Below are positions 54,879 to 64,000 of a stretch of DNA of 64,000 nucleotides, piece after piece; within the stretch, counting starts at the first letter, position 1, and each line of letters starts with the position of its first letter. Source of the stretch: Candidatus Chlamydia corallus (GTDB taxonomy: Bacteria; Chlamydiota; Chlamydiia; Chlamydiales; Chlamydiaceae); contig NZ_NWQK01000002.1 in NCBI RefSeq assembly GCF_002817655.1, positions 62,001-126,000 of the forward strand, given 5' to 3'. Position numbers and translations under genes: made by a program. The notes below the pieces were generated by a model. The model saw nothing but the letters and a program-made list of their open reading frames with translations. It made no database searches and had not been told where the DNA came from.

Positions 54879-57655
54879 AAACTGTGACATTGAACATTGG
54901 AAGAAAAATCTTGCAAGTCATCAAAAAAAAGAAAAAAAAGATCGGGATTTTAAGTGGTCTCTTTTTTTTAGATTTAGTTTTACTTGGTGTAAGTTCGCAA
55001 AGGTCTATAGAGACCTCCGAAAATGTGAAACACAATCTTAGAGATGAAAGAAATTATGAAAAAAAACAGATAGCCGCTTGTCCTAAAAACTCAGCAGGTT
55101 CGCTTTCAGCAAAGAAAAGTCATAGCAAGAAAACGACTCCAGGTTCTATCCCAAGTAAAGTCTTCTCTAAATTCGACTCAGCTAAAGATAAAAATTTTCA
55201 AAAAACTTCAGGATCTACATTTCTAGCAAAACCTACTACTTTGCGAGAAATTGAAGAGAGAAAAAAAACGCAAACAAGTCGTAAATCTACCGCAGAGTCA
55301 AAAAAGTCTCCACGTTTTTTACCAAAACAAGAAGTCGAAGAATCTATTCCCGCGATTTCTAAAGAGAAACTTGACAGCATACAAGTTTGGGAAGAGAAAC
55401 AAAATTATGCTCGCCGAGCAGTAAATGCTATTAATCTGAGTATAAAAAAACAACTTGAAGAGCAAGCTTCCTCGATTATAGAGAAAGAGGTTAAAGGTAA
55501 AACAAAAGCAACAATCGATTCTTCTTCTAAGCAAAATGTCTCAAATTCTTCACCATCTACGCCAGGAATAGAGAAAGCAGCAGCGACAATGCCTGCATCT
55601 CAAGAACAGTCTGAAGAGGATAAAGTTAAAGAACGTTTGTCAAAACGGGAAATTACCTGCGAAGATCTTAAAGATAATGGCTATACTGTAAATTTTGAAG
55701 ATATCTCTATTTTAGAGTTGTTACAGTTTGTAAGTAAAATTTCTGGAACGAACTTTGTCTTTGATAGCAACGATTTGCAGTTCAATGTGACTATTGTTTC
55801 TCACGATCCTACTTCTGTTGATGACTTATCTACAATCTTGTTACAAGTCCTAAAAATGCATGACTTGAAGGTTGTTGAACAAGGAAATAATGTCCTTATT
55901 TATCGTAATCCACATCTTTCCAAGCTCTCGACAGTAGTAACAGATACCTCCTTAAAGGAAACTTGTGAAGCTGTTGTTGTTACCCGGGTGTTCCGTCTCT
56001 ATAGTGTCAGTCCTTCTGCAGCAGTAAATATTATTCAACCTCTACTTTCCCATGATGCTATCGTTAGTGCTTCCGAAGCCACACGTCATGTTATCATCTC
56101 GGATATTGCTGGCAATGTCGATAAAGTTAGTGATTTGCTCGCTGCTTTAGATTGTCCAGGCACAACTATAGATATGACTGAATACGAAGTTAAGTATGCG
56201 AATCCTGCGGCTCTTGTTAGCTACTGCCAAGATGTTCTTGGTACCATGGCCGAGGATGATGCTTTCCAAATGTTTATTCAGCCTGGAACTAATAAAATTT
56301 TCGTCGTCTCTTCACCACGTCTTGCTAATAAGGCTGAGCAACTCTTAAAATCTTTAGATGTCCCAGAAATGGCACATACTCTAGATGATTCTGCAAGTAC
56401 TGCCTTGGCTTTGGGAGGAACAGGAACCACTAATCCTAAGAGTTTGCGATTCTTCATGTACAAGCTGAAGTATCAAAATGGAGAGGTGATTGCTAATGCT
56501 CTCCAAGATATTGGTTACAACCTATATGTAACCACAGCTATGGATGAAGACTTCATTAACACTCTCAATAGTATCCAGTGGTTAGAAGTTAATAACTCCA
56601 TAGTCATTATCGGAAATCAAGGGAATGTAGACAGAGTTGTTAGCCTGTTAAATGGTTTGGATTTACCCCCTAAACAAGTCTACATTGAAGTTTTAATTCT
56701 AGATACCAGTTTAGAAAAGTCTTGGGACTTCGGAGTTCAATGGGTAGCATTAGGTAATGAACAAAGTAAAGTAGCTTATGCTTCTGGACTATTGAGCAAC
56801 ACAGGAATAGCAACACCTACAAAAGGAACAATTCCTCCCGCTACGCCAAATCCTGGTTCTATCCCTCTTCCTACACCAGGTCAGTTGACAGGATTTTCTG
56901 ATATGCTGAACGCCTCATCGGCATTTGGTTTGGGAATTATCGGAAATGTCCTGAGTCATAAAGGTAAGTCTTTTCTCACTTTAGGAGGCTTATTAAGTGC
57001 TTTGGATCAAGATGGCGATACTATCATTGTTTTGAATCCTAGAATTATGGCCCAGGATACACAACAAGCGTCGTTTTTTGTAGGACAAACTGTTCCTTAC
57101 CAAACAACAAACACCATCATTCAAGAAACAGGCACTGTAACTCAAAATATTGATTATGAAGATATTGGAGTTAACCTTGTCGTTACCTCTACAGTTGCCC
57201 CCAACAATGTGGTTACTCTACAAATCGAACAAACCATATCAGAATTACATTCTGCTTCTGGATCGCTAACTCCAGTGACAGATAAAACTTACGCAGCGAC
57301 ACGTTTACAAATCCCCGATGGCTGTTTCTTAGTTATGAGTGGGCATATTAGAGATAAAACTACAAAAGTAGTTTCGGGAGTGCCTTTGCTAAACTCGATA
57401 CCATTAATCCGTGGTTTGTTTAGCCGTACCATCGATCAAAGGCAAAAACGCAATATAATGATGTTTATTAAGCCTAAGGTGATTAGTAGTTTTGAAGAGG
57501 GCACTCTTGTTACTAATAAGGAAGGATATAGATACAATTGGGAAGCTGATGTAGGATCAATGCAAGTGGCTCCTCGCCATGCTCCTGAATGCCAAGGACC
57601 TCCTTCTTTGCAGGCTGAAAGTGACTTTAAAATGATAGAAATAGAAGCGCAGTAG
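54875..57655 (+). CDS. cdsC: Type III secretion secretin CdsC (SctC)
   Basis: 926 residues, longer than typical (about 600). GTG start overlapping the pkn5 stop (GTGA). A Lys-rich n-region and hydrophobic core (IGILSGLFFLDLVLLGV) form the signal/anchor. A Ser/Lys-rich disordered extension (about 40-255) precedes the N0-N3 ring domains (about 265-600) and the secretin core (VLILDTSLEKSWDFGVQW, then VVLNPRIMAQDTQQASFFVGQ, ending near 885). Forms the outer-membrane gate. Last gene of the cluster, then a terminator. Confidence 0.93.
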   Translation: MKTVTLNIGRKILQVIKKKKKKIGILSGLFFLDLVLLGVSSQRSIETSENVKHNLRDERNYEKKQIAACPKNSAGSLSAKKSHSKKTTPGSIPSKVFSKFDSAKDKNFQKTSGSTFLAKPTTLREIEERKKTQTSRKSTAESKKSPRFLPKQEVEESIPAISKEKLDSIQVWEEKQNYARRAVNAINLSIKKQLEEQASSIIEKEVKGKTKATIDSSSKQNVSNSSPSTPGIEKAAATMPASQEQSEEDKVKERLSKREITCEDLKDNGYTVNFEDISILELLQFVSKISGTNFVFDSNDLQFNVTIVSHDPTSVDDLSTILLQVLKMHDLKVVEQGNNVLIYRNPHLSKLSTVVTDTSLKETCEAVVVTRVFRLYSVSPSAAVNIIQPLLSHDAIVSASEATRHVIISDIAGNVDKVSDLLAALDCPGTTIDMTEYEVKYANPAALVSYCQDVLGTMAEDDAFQMFIQPGTNKIFVVSSPRLANKAEQLLKSLDVPEMAHTLDDSASTALALGGTGTTNPKSLRFFMYKLKYQNGEVIANALQDIGYNLYVTTAMDEDFINTLNSIQWLEVNNSIVIIGNQGNVDRVVSLLNGLDLPPKQVYIEVLILDTSLEKSWDFGVQWVALGNEQSKVAYASGLLSNTGIATPTKGTIPPATPNPGSIPLPTPGQLTGFSDMLNASSAFGLGIIGNVLSHKGKSFLTLGGLLSALDQDGDTIIVLNPRIMAQDTQQASFFVGQTVPYQTTNTIIQETGTVTQNIDYEDIGVNLVVTSTVAPNNVVTLQIEQTISELHSASGSLTPVTDKTYAATRLQIPDGCFLVMSGHIRDKTTKVVSGVPLLNSIPLIRGLFSRTIDQRQKRNIMMFIKPKVISSFEEGTLVTNKEGYRYNWEADVGSMQVAPRHAPECQGPPSLQAESDFKMIEIEAQ

Positions 57656-57724
57656 TGGTATATAAAAGAGAAAGATGATATTCTACGCCATGGGATAGCT
57701 TCTAACTCTGTTGCATTCAGGGGG

Positions 57725-57779
57725 AAAGCCAAGAAGGTATATTGTCTGCCGTATGACTTTATGTTTTCTTGGCTTTTTT
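57725..57779 (+). terminator. Intrinsic terminator of the type III secretion operon
   Basis: AAAGCCAAGAA pairs with TTCTTGGCTTT across about 31 bases, followed by more Ts. It separates cdsC from tRNA-Thr. Confidence 0.75.
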
Positions 57780-57800
57780 GTACCCTGCTTCCTACTACAT

Positions 57801-57873
57801 GCCTAAATAGCTCAGTTGGTAGAGCAACACATTCGTAACGTGTAGGTCGCTGGTTCGATCCCAGTTTTAGGCA
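57801..57873 (+). tRNA. tRNA-Thr (anticodon CGT)
   Basis: 73 nt: acceptor GCCTAAA/TTTAGGC, anticodon loop TTCGTAA with CGT, T-arm GCTGGTTCGATCCCAGT, discriminator A. The innermost anticodon-stem pair is A/C, a mismatch. Confidence 0.95.
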
Positions 57874-57909
57874 TAAATCCTTTAAAAAATATTCCTCTTC
57901 AGAATCGTA

Positions 57910-58986
57910 CTAGAAGTTATCAGGAGATAAGTCTTTAGTTAACTCCTTCAGTACGGTAGCTCGTAAATGTGTAATCGCATCTTTTTGTAGATCCCTGGTG
58001 TCTTGAGCTTGTTGTTGCAAGGCAAGATGCGCTCGACGTATTTGCCAAAATAACGGATTCCATACGGTATGATTTTGTGTCGCCTTAATCCAGCCTAAAT
58101 CTATACCCAGTTGTATCCAGCTTAAGGCGTCTAGGGTTTCTTTGAGCTCCAATTGGCATGAATGGGTAAGCAGACCTAAAGAACGAAGGATATGATTCTT
58201 TAAATCGCGAGAATTTTCTTCAGAAAGCCGTTTTTTTGCTGCGACCTCAGCAACGCTGAGCTTGGAGGCTGTAATCCTTAAGGAAGAAAGAAGCTGCTCT
58301 TCAGTTAAGCCTAAAGAACAGCGGTTGGACAGCACAACAATATTACCTGGAAATCCTGCAACACCTGGCAATAGACTAGAAGTGATTATCTCAGCTTCTT
58401 CATCGACAAGATTTGTAAATTCTTGAGAATATAGAAGAGCAGGAATATGCAGAAAACATTGGCTTTTTAAGCCTGTCCCACAATTCTTCGGATTGGTCGT
58501 TAAAAATCCAAATTCTGAAGAAAAAGCAAAAGAAAGCTTGCTATGAAGATAACTCTCTAACTGTACTAATTGATCAAGAGTCTTCTCAGGATTTCCTTGA
58601 AAATCAATTCCATGTAAGACGAGATGATCTTGAAAATTTATAGCTGCTAAAAAGTCTCCAGATTTGCTAACTACGAGTGCCTCACCTTCAGGGTTCCCAA
58701 CCAAATCATAGGGCAGTAAAAAATGTTCAACTAGAAATTCTTTTTCCCATAGAGGAACTTCTTTTAAAGGAAGAACTATAAATTCCCCAAAGCCTTCAAT
58801 ATTGTTAAAATGAGACGCTATCAATTGGAGAATCTCTAATTTTTGTTCTCTAGATAAACAGGGAAGAAACTTAGACACAGAAAGATTTCTAGATAGAGAA
58901 AATGTAGTTACAGGCCACACTTTGTTTGCCTGTGAGCTTTCTTTTCTTTTTACCAAGCTCTCTAGTAAATCATTGGGAAGAGTCAT
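57910..58986 (-). CDS. mcsB: McsB-like ATP:guanidino phosphotransferase
   Basis: 358 residues of the arginine/protein-arginine kinase fold. The active-site loop reads TTNPKNCGTGLKSQ: where McsB and arginine kinase have CPTNLGTG, Asn replaces the catalytic Cys and a Cys appears four residues later. The NEEDH segment reads INFQDHLVL, losing both Glu. Substrate use is therefore uncertain or altered. It starts inside mcsA (17-base overlap), the McsA-McsB pair found in Gram-positive heat-shock control. The CtsR/ClpC partners are not in this window. Confidence 0.85.
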   Translation of the reverse strand: MTLPNDLLESLVKRKESSQANKVWPVTTFSLSRNLSVSKFLPCLSREQKLEILQLIASHFNNIEGFGEFIVLPLKEVPLWEKEFLVEHFLLPYDLVGNPEGEALVVSKSGDFLAAINFQDHLVLHGIDFQGNPEKTLDQLVQLESYLHSKLSFAFSSEFGFLTTNPKNCGTGLKSQCFLHIPALLYSQEFTNLVDEEAEIITSSLLPGVAGFPGNIVVLSNRCSLGLTEEQLLSSLRITASKLSVAEVAAKKRLSEENSRDLKNHILRSLGLLTHSCQLELKETLDALSWIQLGIDLGWIKATQNHTVWNPLFWQIRRAHLALQQQAQDTRDLQKDAITHLRATVLKELTKDLSPDNF

Positions 58987-59488
58987 GTGGATTTTTGGTT
59001 TTTAAATGATTAATTTGATCACGGATTACTGCTGCTTGCTCATAGTCCTCTCGTTCTAAGGTATCTTTTAAAGCTTCATTTAATGCTATAAGTTTTAAAA
59101 GAGGGTTTGAAGTAGAAGTTTCTCCAGGTGCCCGGCCTATATGCAGAGAGCCTTGGCCTTTTTCCATAATAAATGATGAAGATACTGCTCTGTCATTCTT
59201 AAGTTTAGTAGTAATCTGATTTTTGAAGTTTGTATAACACTGATGGCAGCCTAGCAGTTGCTCATCATCTTGCTGCGAATGCCATACGGTTTTACAGTTG
59301 CCGCACTCTAAAGTAAGGACCCCACCCCCTTTAGAGAGACCGAAGTGTTCATTATTATAGTAATAGCTAGGACAAGAACATGTTGCGCATACATAAGAAC
59401 GGATGACCCTGTCCTTATCTATTTTTGTATAGCATATGGTAGCAGGCTTCTGACAATGATAACATTGGTGAGTAGGTGAGTTAGTCAT
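58970..59488 (-). CDS. mcsA: McsA-like zinc protein (UVR motif)
   Basis: 172 residues with four Cys pairs: CYHCQKP, CATCSC, CGNC, CHQC, giving zinc-finger-like modules, and a C-terminal UvrB/C motif (ALKDTLEREDYEQAAVIRDQ). In Bacillus McsA activates McsB. Overlaps mcsB by 17 bases, so the two are co-translated. Begins after tRNA-Lys/tRNA-Glu. Confidence 0.87.
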   Translation of the reverse strand: MTNSPTHQCYHCQKPATICYTKIDKDRVIRSYVCATCSCPSYYYNNEHFGLSKGGGVLTLECGNCKTVWHSQQDDEQLLGCHQCYTNFKNQITTKLKNDRAVSSSFIMEKGQGSLHIGRAPGETSTSNPLLKLIALNEALKDTLEREDYEQAAVIRDQINHLKTKNPHDSSQ

Positions 59489-59588
59489 GAATTAAGCTCC
59501 ATTATGCTCGGTACTCAGTACATAGCAAAAATAGAACTAAGGAGAAAAAGATTTTTTAGAAAAAATAAAGCTAACAAGAATAACTAAA

Positions 59589-59661
59589 TGGGTCTTGAAG
59601 GATTTGAACCTGCGACCCCCTCATTAAAAGTGAGGTGCTCTAACCGCTGAGCTAAAGACCC
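59589..59661 (-). tRNA. tRNA-Lys (anticodon TTT)
   Basis: 73 nt; acceptor GGGTCTT/AAGACCC, anticodon stem CCTCA/TGAGG with loop CTTTTAA, T-loop GGTTCAAATCC, discriminator A. Confidence 0.96.
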
Positions 59662-59686
59662 AAAACATCTTGTTAATTTTATACTT

Positions 59687-59761
59687 TGACCCCAAGGGGA
59701 TTCGAACCCCTGTTACCGGAATGAAAATCCGATGTCCTGGGCCAGGCTAGACGATGGGGCC
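59687..59761 (-). tRNA. tRNA-Glu (anticodon TTC)
   Basis: 75 nt; acceptor GGCCCCA/TGGGGTC, anticodon loop TTTTCAT, T-arm AGGGGTTCGAATCCCCT. It is also the substrate carrier for the HemA pathway encoded at 43455-44474. Directly upstream of tRNA-Lys, likely one transcript. Confidence 0.96.
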
Positions 59762-59859
59762 AAGACGAATAAATTTTACTAATTTCCTCTCTTTAGAGCA
59801 ATCTTTTCCCTCTCTATGACTGAAAAAGTCACAAGGACAAGAAAAACCCTAGCGCATAC

Positions 59860-60402
59860 TTATATCGAAGATATTTCTACTTCTTTTTGCTTTGTTAACT
59901 CGTCAAGCTGTTTGCAAAACTTATCGGTTAACTCCTGAATCTTTTTTTCAGTACCTTTCACAACATCTTCTGTAAGGGTAGAGTCTTTTTTCAGCTTATC
60001 ATTAGCTTCTCTTCGGATATTTCTAATATTGATCTTAGTTTCCTCACACTTACGGCGGAGTTGCTTAACCATCTCTTGTCGGTAATCAGCGGTAGGCTCA
60101 GGGACCTTAATGCGAATAATAGAACCCTCGACTTCAGGCTGTAAATTTAAATTTGCTGCAATAATTCCTTTTGCAATCGCAGAAGCATTATTCCCGTCAT
60201 AGGGAGAAATAACCAACTGCCGAAGATCTGCAACAGAAATCGAAGCAATGTCTGACAAACGCATTGTAGTACCATAAACATCAACTACAACGGTTTCTAC
60301 TAATGCTGGATGAGCCTTTCCTGTTCTAAAGGACTTTACCTCTTTATGAAAAAAATCTAAGGCCGCAGCCATTTTTTTTTCAGTGTCTTGGAGAACAGAC
60401 AT
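59860..60402 (-). CDS. frr: Ribosome recycling factor
   Basis: 180 residues, typical length. [21 protein letters not shown] and [10 protein letters not shown] match the RRF core; [21 protein letters not shown] is the three-helix bundle end. With EF-G it splits post-termination ribosomes. Starts inside pyrH (23-base overlap). Confidence 0.96.
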   Translation of the reverse strand: MSVLQDTEKKMAAALDFFHKEVKSFRTGKAHPALVETVVVDVYGTTMRLSDIASISVADLRQLVISPYDGNNASAIAKGIIAANLNLQPEVEGSIIRIKVPEPTADYRQEMVKQLRRKCEETKINIRNIRREANDKLKKDSTLTEDVVKGTEKKIQELTDKFCKQLDELTKQKEVEISSI

Positions 60403-61126
60403 GATTTACATCCTCGCTAATTAGTGTTCCAATCATAGGGTCAAACAAAGCTTTTTCTAAAGAATGTTGTAAAAAGCTAAAGACGCGAATTGGAATATGA
60501 GAATCCATACATAGGGAAATTGCCGATGCGTCCATCACTCCTAATTGATTGCTCAAAAAATCTTTATAGGAAACGAAATCATACTTTACAGCATCTGGAA
60601 ATAGCCTCGGATCTTTATCATAGACACCATCTACATGCATAGTCGCTTTGATTAAGACGTCAACATTAAGTTCACAAGCTCGCAAAGCAGCTCCAGTGTC
60701 TGTAGTTAGATAGGGGGAACCAGCTCCAGTTGTACAGATGAGGATCTTTCCTTGATCCAAAGCTTCTATAGATTTTTGTGGAGTATAAAGATCAGCTAAC
60801 TGTGGGCAAGATAACGTAGATGTCAGAAGACAAGGGATGTCCTCAGCTTTTAAAGCATCGGCTACTGCCATGCCATTGATGAGAGTAGCCAACATTCCCA
60901 TCTGATCTGCTGATACACGATTAATTTGAAGTTCTTTTTGTTCAGCAAGCCCTCTTAAAATATTGCCGCCGCCGATAACAAGAGCAATTTCTATATCATT
61001 ATTACGAACTGCTCTTAGCTCTGATACAAGTCGCGATAAACGCATTTCGTCAATTCGGTTGCTAGAATCTTTAGATAATGCTTCTCCAGAAATTTTAAAC
61101 AACACCCGGGTAGTTTGCTTAGCCAT
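60380..61126 (-). CDS. pyrH: UMP kinase
   Basis: 248 residues, hexameric amino-acid-kinase fold. [10 protein letters not shown] at the start, GGGNILRG, and [31 protein letters not shown] are family signatures. Converts UMP to UDP. With the udk remnants broken, UMP must come from other routes. Confidence 0.96.
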   Translation of the reverse strand: MAKQTTRVLFKISGEALSKDSSNRIDEMRLSRLVSELRAVRNNDIEIALVIGGGNILRGLAEQKELQINRVSADQMGMLATLINGMAVADALKAEDIPCLLTSTLSCPQLADLYTPQKSIEALDQGKILICTTGAGSPYLTTDTGAALRACELNVDVLIKATMHVDGVYDKDPRLFPDAVKYDFVSYKDFLSNQLGVMDASAISLCMDSHIPIRVFSFLQHSLEKALFDPMIGTLISEDVNHVCSPRH

Positions 61127-61133
61127 CTTTTTA

Positions 61134-61982
61134 TTAGGCTCCTATTTTCCATAAAATAAACTGTTCTATTGTAACAGGGCTTCCAGAGCTTTTTGAGAAA
61201 TCATCTATTAAGTTTTGAATAGACAGATTAGGATTCTTAATAAATGATTGTTCTAGTAAACAGGCTTCTTGGAAAAATGTGTTTAGTTTCCCTGAAACGA
61301 TTTTCTCAATCACTTGTTGAGGCTTATCTTGGATTTGAGAAGAAATAACTTCTTTTTCTTTAGCAATGACCTCATTAGGAACACTTTCTTTGCTTAGGAA
61401 TTGAGGTTGAGCAGCAACAACATGCATAGCAATATCTTTTGCTAGGTTGTCAGCAGTAGACGAACCAGAAAGAATTGTCAGAGCCACTGTCTTGCCGTTG
61501 CCATGAGAATAAATGCCAACAGTAGAATTTGAAGCTTTAGGAAAATAAGCCACTTTACTGATGCGGATGTTTTCTCCTACAGTCTGCATAGTGACTGCTC
61601 TTAACTCATCTATAGAAAGAGAGGGATCTTGAGACGAGACTACTTGAGACAAGGCTTCAATGGTACCTACTTTATACTTGAGAATATCATTGAGTAAACT
61701 AGAGACAAACTCTCTAAAGACTGCGTTGTTAGCAACAAAATCTGTTTCTACGTTTACTTCGATTAACGCGGTGCCGTTACCATCAGTTTTAGCTGCAATT
61801 ATGCCTTCTCTAGTTTCTCTATGCTCTTTTTTCCCAGCTGACGCCAATCCAAGCTTACGCAAATAGACAACGGCTTCTTCTAGATTTCCTTTGCACGCTT
61901 CTAAGGCTTCCTTACACTTTGTTAACCCCACACCAGTTTGTTGTCTTAATGTTTTTAGGGTCTCCATAGAAAAGTCGCTCAT
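61134..61982 (-). CDS. tsf: Elongation factor Ts
   Basis: 282 residues. N-terminal UBA-like module [21 protein letters not shown] and TDFVANN in the core are the family marks. Regenerates EF-Tu-GTP. Start ATG overlaps the rpsB stop by one base (TAATG). Confidence 0.97.
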   Translation of the reverse strand: MSDFSMETLKTLRQQTGVGLTKCKEALEACKGNLEEAVVYLRKLGLASAGKKEHRETREGIIAAKTDGNGTALIEVNVETDFVANNAVFREFVSSLLNDILKYKVGTIEALSQVVSSQDPSLSIDELRAVTMQTVGENIRISKVAYFPKASNSTVGIYSHGNGKTVALTILSGSSTADNLAKDIAMHVVAAQPQFLSKESVPNEVIAKEKEVISSQIQDKPQQVIEKIVSGKLNTFFQEACLLEQSFIKNPNLSIQNLIDDFSKSSGSPVTIEQFILWKIGA

Positions 61983-62815
61983 TAGTTTGCCTCGCTATCA
62001 AATTTTTTTGCTAATAGATCTTCTTGTCGATTTTCTTCTTCGGATTCGTCCTCTTGGCCCGCTTCAAAACCTGAAAGATCGGGGACGTCTAAAACTTTCA
62101 CTGGAGAAACAATTTCTATACCAAGCTTATGTTTTGCTTCGATAATATTTTCTTTAATAACGTTGATGATTAATCGAATACTTTTTAGAGAGTCATCGTT
62201 ACAGGGGATGACGTAGTCAATGGGAGCAGGATCGCAGTTGGTATCGACGAGAGCAAGGACAGGAATGCCAAGTTTTTTTGCTTCAGCAACAGCAATTTTT
62301 TCATAACTGGGGTCAACAACAATTAGAAGACCTGGAGCCTTCTTCATGTAACGAATTCCCTCAAGGTTTCGTAATAATTTCTGATGGCGTTTGGCTAAAA
62401 GGGCAGCTTCTTTCTTAGTAAGATAGGCCTGATTTCTGGATAAATCCTTTTCAATTTTGTCCAGAGTTTTGATTGAATTGCGGATTGTAGTCATGTTGGT
62501 TAACATTCCGCCCAGCCAACGCTCAGCAACAAAAAATTCACCAGCTTCTATTGCAGCTTCTCGAATTACGCACTTTGCTTGTTTTTTGGTTCCTACAAAT
62601 AGGACGGTTTTATTGTCTTGAATCACTTTACGAATGTGGGGAAGAGCATTACGCAATTGCTGTAAAGTTTTTGCTAAATTGATGATGTAAAGACCGTTTT
62701 TTTCCTCAAAGATGTAAAGCTTCATCTTTGGGTTCCATCTTCGGGTTTGATGTCCAAAATGAGCGCCCGCGCTCATAAGGTCTTTGACAGTAAGTTTGCA
62801 GGATTGGGATTCCAA
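61982..62815 (-). CDS. rpsB: 30S ribosomal protein S2
   Basis: From a TTG at 62815 (GAGGT six bases upstream) it has 277 residues. The frame extends to an ATG at 62860 without a ribosome site, so the TTG is preferred. [25 protein letters not shown] and FVGTKKQAK are family signatures; acidic tail ([12 protein letters not shown]). First of rpsB-tsf-pyrH-frr, behind tRNA-Gly. Confidence 0.95.
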   Translation of the reverse strand: MESQSCKLTVKDLMSAGAHFGHQTRRWNPKMKLYIFEEKNGLYIINLAKTLQQLRNALPHIRKVIQDNKTVLFVGTKKQAKCVIREAAIEAGEFFVAERWLGGMLTNMTTIRNSIKTLDKIEKDLSRNQAYLTKKEAALLAKRHQKLLRNLEGIRYMKKAPGLLIVVDPSYEKIAVAEAKKLGIPVLALVDTNCDPAPIDYVIPCNDDSLKSIRLIINVIKENIIEAKHKLGIEIVSPVKVLDVPDLSGFEAGQEDESEEENRQEDLLAKKFDSEAN

Positions 62816-62905
62816 GCTTTGTACCTCTATTTCAAAATTAGAATATGTTAACAACGGCATTCTGACATAAAAGTCAGAATTTCAGTCTTGGTTGTCTTTA
62901 AAGAA

Positions 62906-62976
62906 AGCGCCCGATCAGAATCGAACTGACACCGGTAGCTTGGAAGGCTACAGCTCTACCATTGAGCTACGGGCGC
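62906..62976 (-). tRNA. tRNA-Gly (anticodon TCC)
   Basis: 71 nt; acceptor GCGCCCG/CGGGCGC, anticodon stem GTAGC/GCTAC with loop CTTCCAA, T-loop GTTCGATTC, discriminator T. About 90 bases upstream of the rpsB start, probably co-transcribed. Confidence 0.95.
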
Positions 62977-63112
62977 AAACTGATTAAGGGGTATAGTAGT
63001 GTACTAATGCTTTTAACGCAAGAGTGTAATCTAGAGGAAACTGCTAGATAAGAGCATAAGTAAATAATTTATTTGGCTTAATAGAATGTGACGTAGGAGA
63101 GAAATAAAAATT

Positions 63113-63168
63113 GCTCAGAAATTCGGAAACTCTGAGCATAAATCAGAGCCTAGGATGTAGGCTCTGAT
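63113..63168 (-). terminator. Tandem hairpin terminator of ompA
   Basis: Read on the minus strand: first hairpin ATCAGAGCCTA/TAGGCTCTGAT (63142-63168, 5-base loop), then GCTCAGA/TCTGAGC (63113-63137) followed by AATTTTTATT. Two stems in series just after ompA fit a heavily transcribed gene. Confidence 0.8.
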
Positions 63169-63199
63169 AACAAGGTGAGGAGAAATTCTAAGCAAATCT

Positions 63200-64000
63200 T
63201 TAGAATCTGAACTGACCAGATACGTGTGCAGCTCTCTCGTTAATTAAACGAGCTTCTGCAGTAATGGACCATTTATCAGCATCAACTAAAGTGGCTCCTA
63301 CACAGACTCCACAAGCTTTTCTAGATTTAAACTTGTTTATCTGCATGGAAACAATCTGCATGAAATCAGAAAATTGATTAGTTGTATCAAGAGATGTGCG
63401 GCTTCCTAATAACGAAGGATTCCAAGCAGTTAAGTTTAAAGTAGGTGTTGCTAGTTTTGGCTGAGCAATACGGATGTTATCAGCATCAAAAGTAGCTCGA
63501 GACCACTGAACTCCAATGTAAGGCACCAAAGAGTTTAATCTGTAAGATAGAGATGCTCCTACTTGCCATTCATGATAGTTGATGGTTGCAGCCTTTGTCC
63601 CAGTAGCATTGAATGTTCCAGCATCTGATGGCAAGGGGAAAGCAGCCCCTTTGTACCCTTTGGGTTTGTTTATAGTAAATTCAGCTACGTTACAGAGGAC
63701 ATTGAGCTCTTCAACTTTAGGTTTGGACTGTGCGTATTGGAATTCAGCTCCCAAAGTTGCACAACCGCACTCCCATAAAGCTCCACGAGCGCCAACACTC
63801 CAAGAGAAAGTAGTATCTGTGTAGAGTTCAACAACGCAATTACCTAAAGAAACGTTTGGTAATTCTGTTGCACCTATGGAACTTCCAGCAACCCCAATTA
63901 AACCAACGAGGTTGAAAGCTCTAGAATTTCCTTTGATGTAACCATTGGATGCACCTAGGGTACAGAAGAGATCAAAGCGATCCCAAATGTTCAAGGCGAG
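63200..64000 (-). CDS. ompA: Major outer membrane porin MOMP, C-terminal two-thirds
   Basis: Partial; the gene begins beyond the right edge. 266 codons visible, frame open to base 64000 (ALNIWDRFD...). Conserved MOMP pieces: [53 protein letters not shown] and C-terminal HVSGQFRF. A trimeric beta-barrel porin, cysteine cross-linked in elementary bodies. Variable segments differ from the human C. pneumoniae protein as remembered (for example around the KPKGYKG and LLGSRTSLD regions), pointing to a related lineage. Confidence 0.95.
   Translation of the reverse strand, partial: LALNIWDRFDLFCTLGASNGYIKGNSRAFNLVGLIGVAGSSIGATELPNVSLGNCVVELYTDTTFSWSVGARGALWECGCATLGAEFQYAQSKPKVEELNVLCNVAEFTINKPKGYKGAAFPLPSDAGTFNATGTKAATINYHEWQVGASLSYRLNSLVPYIGVQWSRATFDADNIRIAQPKLATPTLNLTAWNPSLLGSRTSLDTTNQFSDFMQIVSMQINKFKSRKACGVCVGATLVDADKWSITAEARLINERAAHVSGQFRF

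Noticed and set aside
59817..59831. TGACT/AGTCA hairpin downstream of frr as a terminator
   Set aside because: Only a 5-bp stem and no T run in the direction of frr transcription.
61891..62145. 84-codon plus-strand frame over the tsf/rpsB boundary
   Set aside because: Antisense shadow of two well-supported genes.
62816..62860. 15-codon N-terminal extension of rpsB from the ATG at 62860
   Set aside because: No ribosome site before the ATG, whereas GAGGT sits correctly before the TTG at 62815, which gives the 277-residue length I recall for C. pneumoniae S2.
1..64000. CRISPR arrays
   Set aside because: No series of regularly spaced short repeats seen and no cas-like proteins.

Overview
This window is chromosomal DNA from a member of the Chlamydiaceae, in or right beside the Chlamydia pneumoniae group. 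The evidence is gene order and gene content: a tRNA-Gly / rpsB-tsf-pyrH-frr block behind the major outer membrane protein gene ompA, the chlamydial type III secretion cluster cdsD-E-F-G-N-O-P-Q-pkn5-cdsC, a second gyrase-like pair, the '76 kDa' secreted antigen, DUF582 proteins and an unusually long GreA. Compared from memory, the ompA and 76 kDa products resemble C. pneumoniae most closely, but they differ at many positions from the human strains. An animal lineage or a sister species, such as the snake-associated chlamydiae, therefore seems likelier than a human isolate. That placement is inference and needs a search.

Layout. 1-5.4 kb: start of nqrA, a small secretion chaperone homologue, greA, tRNA-Ala, an aromatic/aspartate aminotransferase and an mreC-like gene. 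5.3-20.6 kb: recB, recC, the MFS transporter lplT, a decayed uridine kinase and trhO. This stretch contains a 5,361-bp direct tandem duplication (copies 9474-14836 and 14835-20197) that looks identical throughout. It leaves one intact recC, one intact trhO, two intact lplT copies, two identically broken udk copies and an out-of-frame recC/trhO junction ORF. 20.8-25.9 kb: rpsD, nfo, murJ and a signal-peptide-bearing outer-membrane-like protein. 26-33.7 kb: the 76 kDa/TaiP-like effector and two divergent DUF582 proteins. 33.7-39.6 kb: small conserved genes, lptB-lptC-kdsA (LPS), tRNA-Arg, a KH protein, rluD and a gene split by one stop codon. 39.6-44.5 kb: parC-like and parE-like genes and hemA. 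44.8-57.8 kb: the type III secretion cluster, closed by a strong terminator. 57.8-64 kb: tRNAs, mcsB-mcsA, the translation operon rpsB-tsf-pyrH-frr and the 3' part of ompA.

How the genes work together. Several modules serve the host-cell lifestyle. The secretion cluster encodes the basal body ring (CdsD), secretin (CdsC), ATPase (CdsN) with stalk (CdsO), C-ring (CdsQ), needle (CdsF) and needle chaperones (CdsE, CdsG). The effectors encoded at 26-33.7 kb are likely substrates, and the small protein at 333-761 is the homologue of the chaperone reported for the 76 kDa-type effector. lptB, lptC and kdsA serve lipooligosaccharide synthesis and transport, murJ serves peptidoglycan, and lplT serves lysophospholipid uptake. 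Housekeeping genes (rpsB-tsf-pyrH-frr, rpsD, rluD, tRNAs) are interspersed. No transposase, integrase, phage gene or CRISPR array was seen. The main structural novelty is the tandem duplication.
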